Source: Jeotgalibacillus sp. S-D1
GTDB taxonomy: Bacteria; Bacillota; Bacilli; Bacillales; Jeotgalibacillaceae
Direction of reading: 5' to 3'
DNA: 64,000 nucleotides
NCBI RefSeq assembly: GCF_004358665.1
Contig: NZ_SMZR01000003.1
Location: 310,001-374,000 of the forward strand
The notes beneath the pieces were generated by a model. The model did no database searches and had not been told where the DNA came from. It worked only from the letters and a program-made list of their open reading frames with translations. Shown piece by piece: positions 26,103 through 35,270 of this stretch; the first letter of the stretch is position 1, and each line of letters opens with the position of its first letter. The translations under genes were made by a program, and so were the position numbers.

Positions 26103-26993
26103 TCACCGTTCCAGCTGTTTCAAAGCTTTTTTTGTCGCTTCTGCAATTAACGCATCATCATATTCTGCATCCGCTTCATCACGGCTGGAGAGGATCGCGA
26201 TGATGATGGGATCACCTTCCGGCGGCCAGATAACGGCAATATCGTTTCGTGTGCCATAAGAGCCTGCACCCGTTTTATCCCCTACCTGCCATCCTTCCGG
26301 CACTCCTGCGCGGATTAAGGCATCGCCTGTGGTGTTGTTAATTAACATGTCATTCAGGAGATCCCGTTTCTCCGGGGGGAGTGCATCACCAAGCGTGAAT
26401 GCCTGCAGACTTTCAGCCAGTGCCTTTGGGGTGCTTGTATCCCTTGTTTCACCCGGCTCTACATCATTCAGGTCAGGTTCAATTCGTTCGGGTTCAGTCG
26501 TGTTGTCACCTATTTCCTGAAGAACCTCCTTGAAGCCTTCTGGCCCACCGATCGCGTTAAAGATAAGATTTGCTGCCGTATTATCGCTGTAACGAATGGA
26601 CGCATCACTCAGCTCTTTCAAGGTCATCCCGGTGTCCACGTGCTTCTCCGTAATGGGATTGTAATTGACCAGGTCTTCTTTTGTATACGTGATTAATTCC
26701 TCCAGGTCTTCAAGCGATTTCTTTTGAAGCAGCGCACCTACCGCCAGGGGTTTGTGAGTGGAGGCATAAATAAATCGTTCCTCCTCCCGGTAGGAGACGG
26801 ATTGATTCGATCCAGTATCAAGGGCATACACACCAAGTCTCGCATCATATTTCTTTTCTAAATCCATAAAACCGGTCTCTGCCGGCCCCTCTTTATCCGA
26901 CTGTGCCTCATTCTCAGCAGCTGAACAGCCAAAAAGAAGAAAAGTCCCTAGTGTCACTGCACCTGCAGCTTTTTTTATCTGTGAAAAAGTCAT
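26103..26993 (-). CDS. Class A beta-lactamase, lipoprotein form
   Basis: 296 residues. Lipobox 'LLFGC' puts acylated Cys23 after a signal peptide, as in Bacillus membrane penicillinases. Class A motifs are all present: S78-T-H-K81 (S70xxK), S136-D-N138 (SDN loop), E172-P-D-L-N176 (omega loop) and K240-T-G242. It hydrolyses penicillins at the cell surface. No blaI/blaR1 regulator pair is next to it. Divergent from the MORN-repeat gene across 83 bp. It looks like a chromosomal housekeeping enzyme and not a mobile one. Confidence 0.92.
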   Translation of the reverse strand: MTFSQIKKAAGAVTLGTFLLFGCSAAENEAQSDKEGPAETGFMDLEKKYDARLGVYALDTGSNQSVSYREEERFIYASTHKPLAVGALLQKKSLEDLEELITYTKEDLVNYNPITEKHVDTGMTLKELSDASIRYSDNTAANLIFNAIGGPEGFKEVLQEIGDNTTEPERIEPDLNDVEPGETRDTSTPKALAESLQAFTLGDALPPEKRDLLNDMLINNTTGDALIRAGVPEGWQVGDKTGAGSYGTRNDIAVIWPPEGDPIIIAILSSRDEADAEYDDALIAEATKKALKQLER

Positions 26994-27076
26994 AATTCAA
27001 TACGCCTCATTTCATATGTAGGAAATAGAGTATGATAAAATTTAATACATAAATCAGTGATTGGAGGTATGACATC

Positions 27077-27358
27077 ATGGACAAGGAAAAATGTGATTTA
27101 TCTATCCCAAGTGGAGTGAAGGAAAAAAAGCTTGAAGTGATTGATGGATACACGATTAAGTACCACGCCAATGGGAAAACCATCTGGTCAAAGGGGAAAA
27201 TAATAAACGATCAGCCCGACGGCTACTGGGAATGGTATCGTACCGATGGAACCATTAAACGGTCAGGGCATTTTGAACACGGTGAACCGGTTGGTGAATG
27301 GATCACCTACAATGGCAAAGGGGAAAAATATAAAACGACCAATCGAGATAAGAAATAA
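27077..27358 (+). CDS. MORN-repeat protein, YwqK-like
   Basis: 93 residues. The middle consists of two to three MORN-like repeats ('YHANGKTIWSKGKIINDQPDGYWEWY', split, and 'GHFEHGEPVGEWITYNGKGE'). YwqK of Bacillus, annotated as an antitoxin component, has the same repeats; no toxin gene is adjacent here, so that role is not supported. GGAGGT lies before the ATG. The protein is probably cytoplasmic. Function unknown. Confidence 0.72.
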   Translation: MDKEKCDLSIPSGVKEKKLEVIDGYTIKYHANGKTIWSKGKIINDQPDGYWEWYRTDGTIKRSGHFEHGEPVGEWITYNGKGEKYKTTNRDKK

Positions 27359-27584
27359 GGGGGACGGAGGGGAGGTCCGTCGCTCGGTCTATACAAGGAA
27401 GCATTCTTTTCCCAGGCATGTTTGGTTCCTCCTCATTTTATAAAGGCAGATCCCTCTGGCTGTTGCTTTTACATCAATCAATTCTATTATTCCTTCTATT
27501 TTCCCACGCCTTTCTTTTCATAAATTTTCCCTTTTTACAATGATTTAAACAGTTTCATCATGTTCTGTTCATTTACAGTTAGTA

Positions 27585-27645
27585 GACTTAGAGGTGATAC
27601 ATGTGATACATGTGATACATATTACTTTTGTATCACCTCTAAGTC
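27585..27645. repeat. 17-bp inverted repeat enclosing three 9-bp direct repeats
   Basis: GACTTAGAGGTGATACA (27585-27601) is perfectly complementary to 27629-27645. From 27594 the 9-mer GTGATACAT occurs three times in tandem (27594-27620), so each unit could pair with the right arm and give alternative hairpins. It lies 3 bp beyond the MFS stop codon. There is no T run. This and its surroundings fill the gap 27359-27647; no other structure was seen there. Confidence 0.8.
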
Positions 27646-27647
27646 AG

Positions 27648-28916
27648 TTAATCTCTATTCTTATTGCTAACAGACCAAACCACTACCGGAATAAGCAGCA
27701 AGGATAGAACGCCGCCAGTCAGTGATAGCATTTCGAAGCTTGAACCTGCCACGACCATTCCAGATAAAGCACCGCCGGACGCTCCCGATAACGCAATTAA
27801 AACGTCCACTGACCCTTGCATTTTAGCCCGAGTGGAAATGTCAGTGGAATCGACAATAAGGGCAGTCCCGCTGATTAATCCAAAATTCCAGCCTAATCCA
27901 AGCAATGAAAGAGCGACTACCAGAAGGATCATCGAATCTCCCGGTGCCATCGCTGCTGTCAAACCGGCCAGAAGCAATGTAACGCCGGAAGCAACAGCCA
28001 TTGTAACCCTCCCCAGTTTATCAACCAGGATGCCTGTCACCAATGAAGGAAGATACATGGCACCAATATGAAAGCCGATCACAAGACCGACAGCATCCAG
28101 TCCATGCCCGTGATGCCTCATATGGACGGGTGTCATGGTCATTATCGCGACCATCACAATTTGTGTAAGCACCATGATCGTGGCACCAAGAATAATGCCT
28201 CTTTTGTTTTCCTGATGACCTGTTGTTTCCACATTACCGTTATCACCAGATTCCTGTCTGGCTGCTTCGATCATTCTGGCAATAACAAAGGGATCCGGAC
28301 GAAGCAGGATGAAAAGAACAGCACCCGCTAAGATATAGGCGGCTGCAGCTAAAATGAAAGGCCCTGCAAGTGATGGAATGCCAACTGAAAGAGCAAAATC
28401 CCCCATTACGCCCACTAAGTTTGGACCCGCAACCGCGCCAAAGGTTGTTGAAACCAGCGCAATACTGACAGCAGTCGCCCGCTGTTTGCTCGTTGCCAGG
28501 TCGGTTCCGGCATAGCGGGCCTGCAAATTTGATGCCGTTCCTGCGCCATAGATAAGCAGTGCAGCAAATAATAAAAATACACTATTTAAGACAGCAGCCA
28601 GTACAACCCCAATTGCTCCAAGACCGCCTGTGATAAAGCCTGCTGTTAAACCGGCACGTCTTCCCAAACGGTTGGAAAGCCTCCCCACCACTAAAGCAGC
28701 TCCTGCTGAACCCAACGTAAATAAAGCCGTAGGAAGCCCTGCAAAGGCGTTCGTTCCAAGCATCTGTTCTGCAAGCAAAGCGCCAACTGTAACACCAGCA
28801 GCTAAGCCCGCCCCGCCAAACATTTGCGAAATAACGACAATGAGCAATGTTCGGTTATATAATTTTTTTATTTTGTCTGGATTGTCTATGTGTGTTTGGG
28901 CCAAATCACTGGACAT
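27648..28916 (-). CDS. MFS transporter
   Basis: 422 residues from the ATG at 28916 (the GTG three codons earlier is the alternative; GCAGGTG is the likely ribosome binding site). Twelve predicted membrane helices in two halves; 'GRLSNRLGRRAGLTAG' after helix 2 is the MFS signature loop and 'GILVDKLGRVTMAV' its second-half echo. The central loop is rich in Asn/Gly. Drug/proton antiport is the likely role for this branch but the substrate is unknown. It ends at the long inverted repeat. Confidence 0.88.
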   Translation of the reverse strand: MSSDLAQTHIDNPDKIKKLYNRTLLIVVISQMFGGAGLAAGVTVGALLAEQMLGTNAFAGLPTALFTLGSAGAALVVGRLSNRLGRRAGLTAGFITGGLGAIGVVLAAVLNSVFLLFAALLIYGAGTASNLQARYAGTDLATSKQRATAVSIALVSTTFGAVAGPNLVGVMGDFALSVGIPSLAGPFILAAAAYILAGAVLFILLRPDPFVIARMIEAARQESGDNGNVETTGHQENKRGIILGATIMVLTQIVMVAIMTMTPVHMRHHGHGLDAVGLVIGFHIGAMYLPSLVTGILVDKLGRVTMAVASGVTLLLAGLTAAMAPGDSMILLVVALSLLGLGWNFGLISGTALIVDSTDISTRAKMQGSVDVLIALSGASGGALSGMVVAGSSFEMLSLTGGVLSLLLIPVVVWSVSNKNRD

Positions 28917-29289
28917 TGTCAACACCTGCTTCCCCGATAGTAAAAATACAATTAATCTTTATAATGCATCTCTATTCTAGTTGTCACCACTTTTATTGTA
29001 TGCTTTATTTTATCTTAATTTAAGGTTTGTAACTTTGATAAATAGGCTTTTTACATCCGTGGTGCTTATTTTCAGCTTAATAGACTATGGTTCATTTGAG
29101 TAGAGCTAGAAAGTAATATTAATTACTATCACTACAAACGATAATTTTAAAAACAGTAAATTAGTGAAAAAGAAGAATTTATCACTGAATGATGCGAGCT
29201 TTTTTAAATTGCTTGTTCATCCTAGTCATCTATCTAGCTATGATATAATCATACCAAATAAAACCATATATCAGGGAAGGGTCCACATC
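28917..29289. other. Intergenic stretch with extended -10 promoter for the helicase gene
   Basis: AT-rich. TGATATAAT at 29241-29249 is an extended -10 (TGnTATAAT) 41 bp before the chosen helicase start. No -35 is evident. The upstream extension of the helicase frame (29164-29289) therefore probably is leader. Confidence 0.5.
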
Positions 29290-32200
29290 ATGCTTAAAGA
29301 AGGAATCTATGAAGAAATCATAACGGAGAAACTTCAAGAAGAGCTGTCAAGCTCCAACTTGGATCTTGATATTGGCAAGTCCCCATTGGATGTGGAGGAA
29401 GCGAGGAAAGTCCTTTCTACATACATCAGTTCAGTGACGAGAAATGCCCTTAAGTACGTTCGCGATGAGGAGCGGAATGATCAGCAGGCTCTCCTTAGAC
29501 AGATTGAGACCTGCAATGAAATCATCACCATTCTAAGTCATCGATTGGATCGACAGGAATTTGAAAGACTGAAGATTGCTGAAGAAGGCGAAGTTTTGAC
29601 TCATATCTACTCTAAAATGAACACCATCCGAAGCATCGGAAACAAGGAAGTCATCCGTCCCGTAACACCCCTATCTGAGAGCTCCTTATTCACTGGCTCC
29701 AGCTACGAACCGAACATGCTTAGTGAACTGAAGAAGGAAATTATTTCCTCTGATTCGATCGATATGCTCGTGTCCTTCATCAAGTGGAGCGGGCTGCGGA
29801 TCATTTTAGAAGAACTGAAGACGTTCACAGAGGGTGGCGGCAGGCTCCGTGTCATCACAACCTCTTACATGGAGGCGACGGATTATAAGGCAATCCAAGA
29901 GCTGAGCAAACTTCTTAACACCGAGATACGGATCTCCTATGATGTGCAGCGGACAAGACTACATGCCAAGGCCTATCTTTTCAAAAGAAATACCGGCTTT
30001 AGCACGGCTTACATTGGCTCCTCCAATCTCTCCAACCCTGCGTTGACATCGGGACTCGAGTGGAACGTAAAGATAACGGAGAAGGATTCCTTTGATGTTC
30101 TTAAAAAATGCGAGGCCACCTTTGAAAGCTACTGGAATGACAAGGAGTTCAAAGCGTTTAATGGAGAAAATGAGGAGGACAACCTAACCCTTAAGCTGGC
30201 TTTGGAGAAAAGCAAAGTCGCTGAGGAATCGGTTCAGTATCTCTTTGACATCCAGCCCTATTACTATCAAAAAGAAATCTTGGAAAAGCTCCAGGCGGAA
30301 CGGGAAGTTCATCACCGCAATAAAAATTTATTGGTCGCCGCAACAGGTGTTGGAAAGACGATTATTTCTGCTTTTGACTACAAACGCTTCAGGAAGGTAA
30401 ACGGTGGTAAGGCAAAGCTGCTTTTCGTCGCTCACCGGGAAGAAATTTTAAAACAAAGCCTGAACACTTTCCGTGCTATTTTACGGGAACCGAACTTCGG
30501 GGACATGCTTGTTGGGACTCAACAGCCGTCCTCTCTCGATCACTTATTCGTCAGCATCCAGAGCTTTAACAGTAAGGAGCTTCGTAAGCATACCGAAGGC
30601 CGCTTCTACGACTTTATTATTGTCGATGAGTTTCACCATGCAGCAGCTGTCTCTTATCAAAAACTGCTGAAACATTATCAGCCACAGATTCTACTGGGAT
30701 TGACTGCTACTCCTGAGAGAATGGATGGTAAAAGTGTCCTCTCTTATTTTGATGACCATATTGCAGCCGAAATGCGGTTAACGGAAGCGGTCAATCAAAA
30801 GCTGTTAAGCCCTTTTCAATACTTTTGTGTCACAGATACCGTCGACCTCTCAAATTTAAAATGGGCAAGAGGCGGTTACGATACCAAGCAATTAGAAAAT
30901 GTCTATACGTCCAATCATCTCAGAAGCTCGCAGATCGTCCAAAGCGTCCAGAAGTATGTCACTGATATCAGCGAGGTAAAAGGTCTTGGCTTCTGCGTGT
31001 CGATTGCACATGCGCAGTACATGGCCGATTTTTTTAACAAGTCCGGCATCCCCTCCATCTCATTACATGGAGGAACCGACCGCAAATTCCGTCAGGAAGC
31101 TCAGCAGTTGCTGGTCTCAGGAGAAATCAAATTAATCTTCGTCGTCGACTTATACAATGAAGGAATCGATATTCCTGAAATCAACACCGTTCTCTTCCTG
31201 CGGCCTACGGAAAGTTTAACCGTCTTTCTACAGCAGTTCGGGCGCGGCCTTCGTCTATCAGAAGACAAGGAATGCCTGACTGTCCTGGATTTTGTCGGAC
31301 AAGCTCACCGCAACTATTCATACGAAGAAAAACTGAGAGCCCTGATCGGCAAATCAAAGCACTCCGTCATGTACTATGTGGAAAATGGATTTTTCAACCT
31401 GCCAAAAGGCTGCTTCGTCCAACTCGAAAAACAAGCGAAGGAATACATTCTGCGAAACATCAAAGCCGGTGCCAATACCAAGGGAAACCTGGTAGTTAAA
31501 TTGAGAACCTTCCAACATGATACCGGGAAACCCATAACTTTGAAAAACTTCCTGGAACATTACCATTTGGATGTCTATGAATTTTACGGGGGAAATAGAA
31601 ATAGAAGCTTTTCTCGACTGCTAGTGGACGCAGGTATTGCAGAGGATTTTACCTATGAAGGAGAACAGTGGCTTACAAGCCGCCTGCCAAACCTCTTTCA
31701 TCTCAACTCAAGAAAGCTGCTGGAGTTTTTAAAAGACTATATGGAAACGGGTGAAGTAATCGGGAAAGAAGAAGAACTGATGCTGAACATGTTTTATTAC
31801 TCTTTTTATCAGGCACATCCTGAAAAAGAAGAACTTTCTTCCATAAAAGAAGGAATTGAAAAAGTGTTAGAGGATCGGACGTTCAAAGAAGAAATCAAAC
31901 AAATTGTAGAGGTACTATATGACTCTTTAGAGACGATTGAGCTGAAGCCTGACTTTACCTTCCCTTGCCCGCTCCAAGTCCATAGCCGATACTCAACGGC
32001 ACAAGTGCTGGCCGGATTTGACTACAACAACGAAGCACAAAGCCCAGCGTTTCGGGAAGGAGTCAAGTATTTCAAGGACAAGAACCTTGATATCTTTTTC
32101 ATCACGCTAAACAAATCGGAAAAAGACTTCTCGCCATCAACACTTTACGAGGATTATGCGATAAACGATAAGCTATTCCACTGGCAAACCCAAAGTAGAG

Positions 32201-32439
32201 TCACTGAAAAAAGCGCAACTGGCCAGCGGTATATCCATCACCGTCAGACCGGAAACAAAATTGCTCTCTTTGTCAGAGAATACAAAAAAGAGAAAGGCAG
32301 CATTCCTTCACCTTTCGTTTTTCTTGGGACAGCGAATTATATTAAACACTCCGGGAACAAACCGATGAGTTTTGTTTGGGAGCTTGATGAGGAGATGCCT
32401 TCTTATTTGGTGCCGAGGGCTAATAAGAATATATTGTAG
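29290..32439 (+). CDS. PLD-like nuclease / SF2 helicase / DUF3427 protein
   Basis: 1049 residues from the ATG at 29290, preceded by AGGGAAGGG and by a promoter inside the longer frame. An N-terminal helical part (1-120) is followed by one phospholipase D-type HKD motif, 'HAKAYLF ... GSSNLS' near 223-245, then an SF2 helicase: Walker A 'AATGVGKT' near 350, DExH box 'VDEFHHA' near 446, 'GLTATPERMDG', and motif VI 'QQFGRGLRL' near 647. The C-terminal 350 residues fit DUF3427. This architecture occurs in many bacteria, often in variable or defence-rich regions; a role in DNA repair or phage restriction is inference. No partner gene adjoins it. Confidence 0.85.
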   Translation: MLKEGIYEEIITEKLQEELSSSNLDLDIGKSPLDVEEARKVLSTYISSVTRNALKYVRDEERNDQQALLRQIETCNEIITILSHRLDRQEFERLKIAEEGEVLTHIYSKMNTIRSIGNKEVIRPVTPLSESSLFTGSSYEPNMLSELKKEIISSDSIDMLVSFIKWSGLRIILEELKTFTEGGGRLRVITTSYMEATDYKAIQELSKLLNTEIRISYDVQRTRLHAKAYLFKRNTGFSTAYIGSSNLSNPALTSGLEWNVKITEKDSFDVLKKCEATFESYWNDKEFKAFNGENEEDNLTLKLALEKSKVAEESVQYLFDIQPYYYQKEILEKLQAEREVHHRNKNLLVAATGVGKTIISAFDYKRFRKVNGGKAKLLFVAHREEILKQSLNTFRAILREPNFGDMLVGTQQPSSLDHLFVSIQSFNSKELRKHTEGRFYDFIIVDEFHHAAAVSYQKLLKHYQPQILLGLTATPERMDGKSVLSYFDDHIAAEMRLTEAVNQKLLSPFQYFCVTDTVDLSNLKWARGGYDTKQLENVYTSNHLRSSQIVQSVQKYVTDISEVKGLGFCVSIAHAQYMADFFNKSGIPSISLHGGTDRKFRQEAQQLLVSGEIKLIFVVDLYNEGIDIPEINTVLFLRPTESLTVFLQQFGRGLRLSEDKECLTVLDFVGQAHRNYSYEEKLRALIGKSKHSVMYYVENGFFNLPKGCFVQLEKQAKEYILRNIKAGANTKGNLVVKLRTFQHDTGKPITLKNFLEHYHLDVYEFYGGNRNRSFSRLLVDAGIAEDFTYEGEQWLTSRLPNLFHLNSRKLLEFLKDYMETGEVIGKEEELMLNMFYYSFYQAHPEKEELSSIKEGIEKVLEDRTFKEEIKQIVEVLYDSLETIELKPDFTFPCPLQVHSRYSTAQVLAGFDYNNEAQSPAFREGVKYFKDKNLDIFFITLNKSEKDFSPSTLYEDYAINDKLFHWQTQSRVTEKSATGQRYIHHRQTGNKIALFVREYKKEKGSIPSPFVFLGTANYIKHSGNKPMSFVWELDEEMPSYLVPRANKNIL

Positions 32440-32552
32440 TTAGATTCTAAAGCCTTGGTAACCCGAGAAAGCACTTCCAGGTTGATAAACTAGTGAACTT
32501 TTTTGACTTTGAACAAATGAAGAGTTTTAGGTTCAAATGCGGGCAAAGCGAT

Positions 32553-32672
32553 TATACGGTTTCCCCCCTGTAGATTTGTTCTAACAGCACCAACTTCATC
32601 AACTGATGCGGAAACACCATCTTAGTAAGACAGGGCAAAACTGTTTTTACTGTAGGTGGCGAGTTTGTCAAT
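32553..32672 (-). pseudogene. Decayed copy of the 3' part of rlmH
   Basis: 32580-32625 reads CTAACAGCACCAACTTCATC and onwards and matches rlmH 39774-39818 with about three differences in 45 bases; then 32644-32673 matches rlmH 39900-39929 at 23 of 30 positions after a gap of about 68 bases. TTCCCCCC near 32571 matches the rlmH end GGTTCCCCCC. The orientation is the same as intact rlmH 7 kb away. It cannot encode a working protein. It is best explained as a displaced 3' end left by insertion of an element into rlmH, or by an old duplication. Confidence 0.75.
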
Positions 32673-32712
32673 TTATATTGAGATCTTCATCGTACTTCCC
32701 CTCCGCCACGCA

Positions 32713-32766
32713 ACAAAACCGGTAACCTTTTCTATCATTAAATAATAGAAGGGTTACCGGTTTTGT
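32713..32766. terminator. Bidirectional terminator between helicase and secreted protein genes
   Basis: ACAAAACCGGTAACC / GGTTACCGGTTTTGT with further pairing of TTCTAT / ATAGAA inside; T-rich on both sides. Confidence 0.8.
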
Positions 32767-32779
32767 TTAACATTCTTTT

Positions 32780-34495
32780 TTATTCTTTTTTCTTGTCCTT
32801 ATTATCAATTTCTTTACGCTCTTCCTCACGCGTAACCTGATGAACAGATACAGTCCCACTCACCTCATTGCCTGTAAGTACCAACGGCAAACCAGTATGG
32901 CTCGCATCTCCAGAAACAAAGTCCATTCCTTCAGGTGATACGTCGCCAGCGACTTTTTTGGTAAAGTCTCGTGTGTTGTCGTAATTGACGAATTTCGGTT
33001 TTTTTGGATTTGAGATATCGTATGTCATGATGCCGCCGATCCGCTCAAGTCCGATGAAGGCATAGTGCTTGTCCCCGATTTGTCCTGTCTTCACTTCCTC
33101 GGGCTCCGGTCCCTTTTTCGCGCTTCTTTTTTCAAACTTGTTGTCGTCATTTGAACAGTTGAAGACAGTTGGGAGACGCTCAGCTGTGATTTTTTCAAAG
33201 TCGCTTCCACTGTCATAGACAAGCTCCATTGTGTCGGCCTTCCAGATTGAGAACGATCGTCCGCCTAGTGTATAAATAGCATCGGTTCCCCTGTCAGTCA
33301 GGACTTCAAGCTTGTCATAAGCAGGGGTGTTTTTCATTTCCTCAAACTGTTGCTGTGCTTTTTTTGAAGGCATTTTATACAGGCTGCCATCGAGTGTGAT
33401 CTCCTCTTTTTGCTTTGCGAAATCTGTTACATTCTCAAATTCTTCCCATTCCGTTGCATCGCCTTCATTTGCTGTTAGAAGATAACTCTCCCCTTTGATG
33501 GTTACATGCTCAATGGAATCCGGCATGTATACCCCCAAGATTGGAAGGGGTGTGATATTGATCTCACCGTCCACGGCTGCATCGAGCTCATTTCCTTTTT
33601 GGGAATGGTCCTTAAACTCAAGGGATTTAACGGACAGAATCTTTCCTGAAGCAACATCGATGGTCGCAATTGCATTGTTTTCCTGCAGGGATACATAGGC
33701 TTTGCCTGCATCATCTGAAAGAGCAATGTATTCAGGCTCAAGGTCTCGCACTGCATTGTCTTTCCCTGCTTGATTTCGAATATGGACCTCATCCCCAATG
33801 ACTGCAGGATCGTCAAATAATGTGCGTGTTGTTTCTCCTGTTTCAACGTTCACAATTGTCACCGACCCTTCAGGATCAATGCCATTTTCAAGACCTTGGC
33901 GAGGCTCTCCTTCATCGGCTGTTAAGATATACTTTCCATCCTCACTCACCTTAACCATATCCGGCTGGACACCTGCATCGAAGGTTTGTTGAATTTCACC
34001 GTCATAATTAAGCACAACGATTTTGCCTGGTTTGGTGTAATCCTTATCCTGCACTGCTGCCACGACTACTTGTTTCTCAGTGTTCACGTCGATGCTTGTC
34101 AGGTCTCCATATTCAAAGGTATCTGAGTTTAAAGCCTCAGCGATATTGATCGATTTCTCATTTTCCAGCTCTTGAGGGTCATCCCCAGTCATTTTGCTGG
34201 TATCAACAATGTCGATGGTCTGTGCTTTTCCATTAATTAAATAAAACTTTTTATTGTCTTCATTAAACTTCACAATCTCAGCCACACCGCCGTCCTCATC
34301 CATGAAGCCGGTATCATAGCCTGCAATCTTTGATACCTCCAATGAATTTTTTACATCCTTTTTGTGGACGCCTGGTCGCGAGCCTGACCCTTCGCTTGAT
34401 TCAGTTACCGCATAGACACCTATTGAGGCAAGAAGCGATACTGCCAGGACGGATGGAATGAGCTTTTTGGAAACAAATCTTCTGTTCTTTTTCAT
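32780..34495 (-). CDS. Secreted choice-of-anchor I protein, phytase/alkaline-phosphatase-like
   Basis: 571 residues from the ATG at 34495 (AAAGGAG nine bases upstream; the longer frame adds 14 residues without one). Signal peptide 1-29 with a hydrophobic core 'LIPSVLAVSLLASIGVYA'. The rest is a beta-propeller of the 'choice-of-anchor I' group: 'IDVVDTS', 'VVVLNYDGEI', 'ILTADEGEPR', 'TANEGDATEWEEF', 'SPEGMDF'. Members are often annotated as alkaline phosphatase. TTTACT-N5-TTTACT just upstream resembles a PhoP box, so a phosphate-starvation role is plausible; the enzyme activity is not proven. Confidence 0.75.
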   Translation of the reverse strand: MKKNRRFVSKKLIPSVLAVSLLASIGVYAVTESSEGSGSRPGVHKKDVKNSLEVSKIAGYDTGFMDEDGGVAEIVKFNEDNKKFYLINGKAQTIDIVDTSKMTGDDPQELENEKSINIAEALNSDTFEYGDLTSIDVNTEKQVVVAAVQDKDYTKPGKIVVLNYDGEIQQTFDAGVQPDMVKVSEDGKYILTADEGEPRQGLENGIDPEGSVTIVNVETGETTRTLFDDPAVIGDEVHIRNQAGKDNAVRDLEPEYIALSDDAGKAYVSLQENNAIATIDVASGKILSVKSLEFKDHSQKGNELDAAVDGEINITPLPILGVYMPDSIEHVTIKGESYLLTANEGDATEWEEFENVTDFAKQKEEITLDGSLYKMPSKKAQQQFEEMKNTPAYDKLEVLTDRGTDAIYTLGGRSFSIWKADTMELVYDSGSDFEKITAERLPTVFNCSNDDNKFEKRSAKKGPEPEEVKTGQIGDKHYAFIGLERIGGIMTYDISNPKKPKFVNYDNTRDFTKKVAGDVSPEGMDFVSGDASHTGLPLVLTGNEVSGTVSVHQVTREEERKEIDNKDKKKE

Positions 34496-34569
34496 TACTT
34501 CAAGCTCCTTTTTCGAGGGTTTTCTTTCCTTTAGCATAAAGGGTGAACCAGGAGCTGCTATATGGTTAA

Positions 34570-34586
34570 AGTAAAAGATTAGTAAA
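34570..34586 (-). promoter_or_regulatory. Possible PhoP box
   Basis: On minus TTTACT-N5-TTTACT, an 11-bp period direct repeat like TT(A/C/T)ACA-N5 repeats bound by PhoP. Only two of the usual four repeats are clear. Confidence 0.35.
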
Positions 34587-34635
34587 GATTAATACAGCAG
34601 TTGACTAAGGGGTTAGGATAGATAAATTAAAATAA

Positions 34636-34670
34636 GCCTCATTGAGTCTCTAGAAAAGATTCAATGAGGC
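34636..34670. terminator. Terminator of the VOC protein gene
   Basis: GCCTCATTGA / TCAATGAGGC, 15-base loop, AATAA on the minus-strand exit side. Confidence 0.65.
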
Positions 34671-34698
34671 ATTAATATTCTTTCATTTATTCTCAACG

Positions 34699-35121
34699 TC
34701 AATCTGAAATTTCCCAATCTGGATTCCAAACGATTTCCCACAAATGACCGTCTGGATCTTGAAAGTATCCAGCGTAACCTCCCCAAAACGTATCATGTGC
34801 CGGGGTCGTAATACATGCACCAGCGTCCCTTGCCTGTTGCATGATCACATCAACCTCTTCTTTACTCCCAACATTATGACCAATCGTAAATTCAGTTGGA
34901 CTTATTTTTGTTTGATTTATGCCGGTATCATGAGCGATATCTTTCCGATTCCAAATGGCCAGTTTTAACCCTGGTTGTAAATCAAAAAAGGCAACTGCAC
35001 CATGCTCGAATTCCTGACCTACTATTCCTTTGGTCGGCAGCCCTAACCCATCCTTGTAGAATTTCAAAGACCTCTCTAAATCGTCAACACCCAATGTGAT
35101 AACTGAAATTCTTGGTTTCAT
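34699..35121 (-). CDS. VOC-superfamily (glyoxalase/dioxygenase-like) protein
   Basis: 140 residues, two beta-alpha-beta-beta-beta modules. 'VITLGVDDLERSLKFYKDGLGLP' pattern at 6-28 and 'GGYAGYFQDPDGHLWEIVWNP' pattern near 113-134 mark the VOC fold; 'DPDGHLWEI' carries the metal-binding Glu typical of the second module. The reaction cannot be given: the group includes glyoxalase I, dioxygenases and antibiotic-binding proteins. AGGAGG-like sequence precedes the ATG. It stands alone in the region between the two rlmH copies. Confidence 0.85.
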   Translation of the reverse strand: MKPRISVITLGVDDLERSLKFYKDGLGLPTKGIVGQEFEHGAVAFFDLQPGLKLAIWNRKDIAHDTGINQTKISPTEFTIGHNVGSKEEVDVIMQQARDAGACITTPAHDTFWGGYAGYFQDPDGHLWEIVWNPDWEISD

Positions 35122-35270
35122 CTAATTCCTCCTACTAAATTTTCTTACGTACATATGAAATAAATGTTTGGCGCTAATTTATGATAAGACTCTCCTTGTT
35201 GCCCTTACTTCATAAAATGTAAATGATTAGTAAATACTAACTACATCTTGTTCTTGATGGAGTGATTTGA

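Noticed and set aside
29164-29289. 42-residue N-terminal extension of the helicase
   Set aside because: It contains the extended -10 promoter and lacks a ribosome binding site; the ATG at 29290 is better placed.
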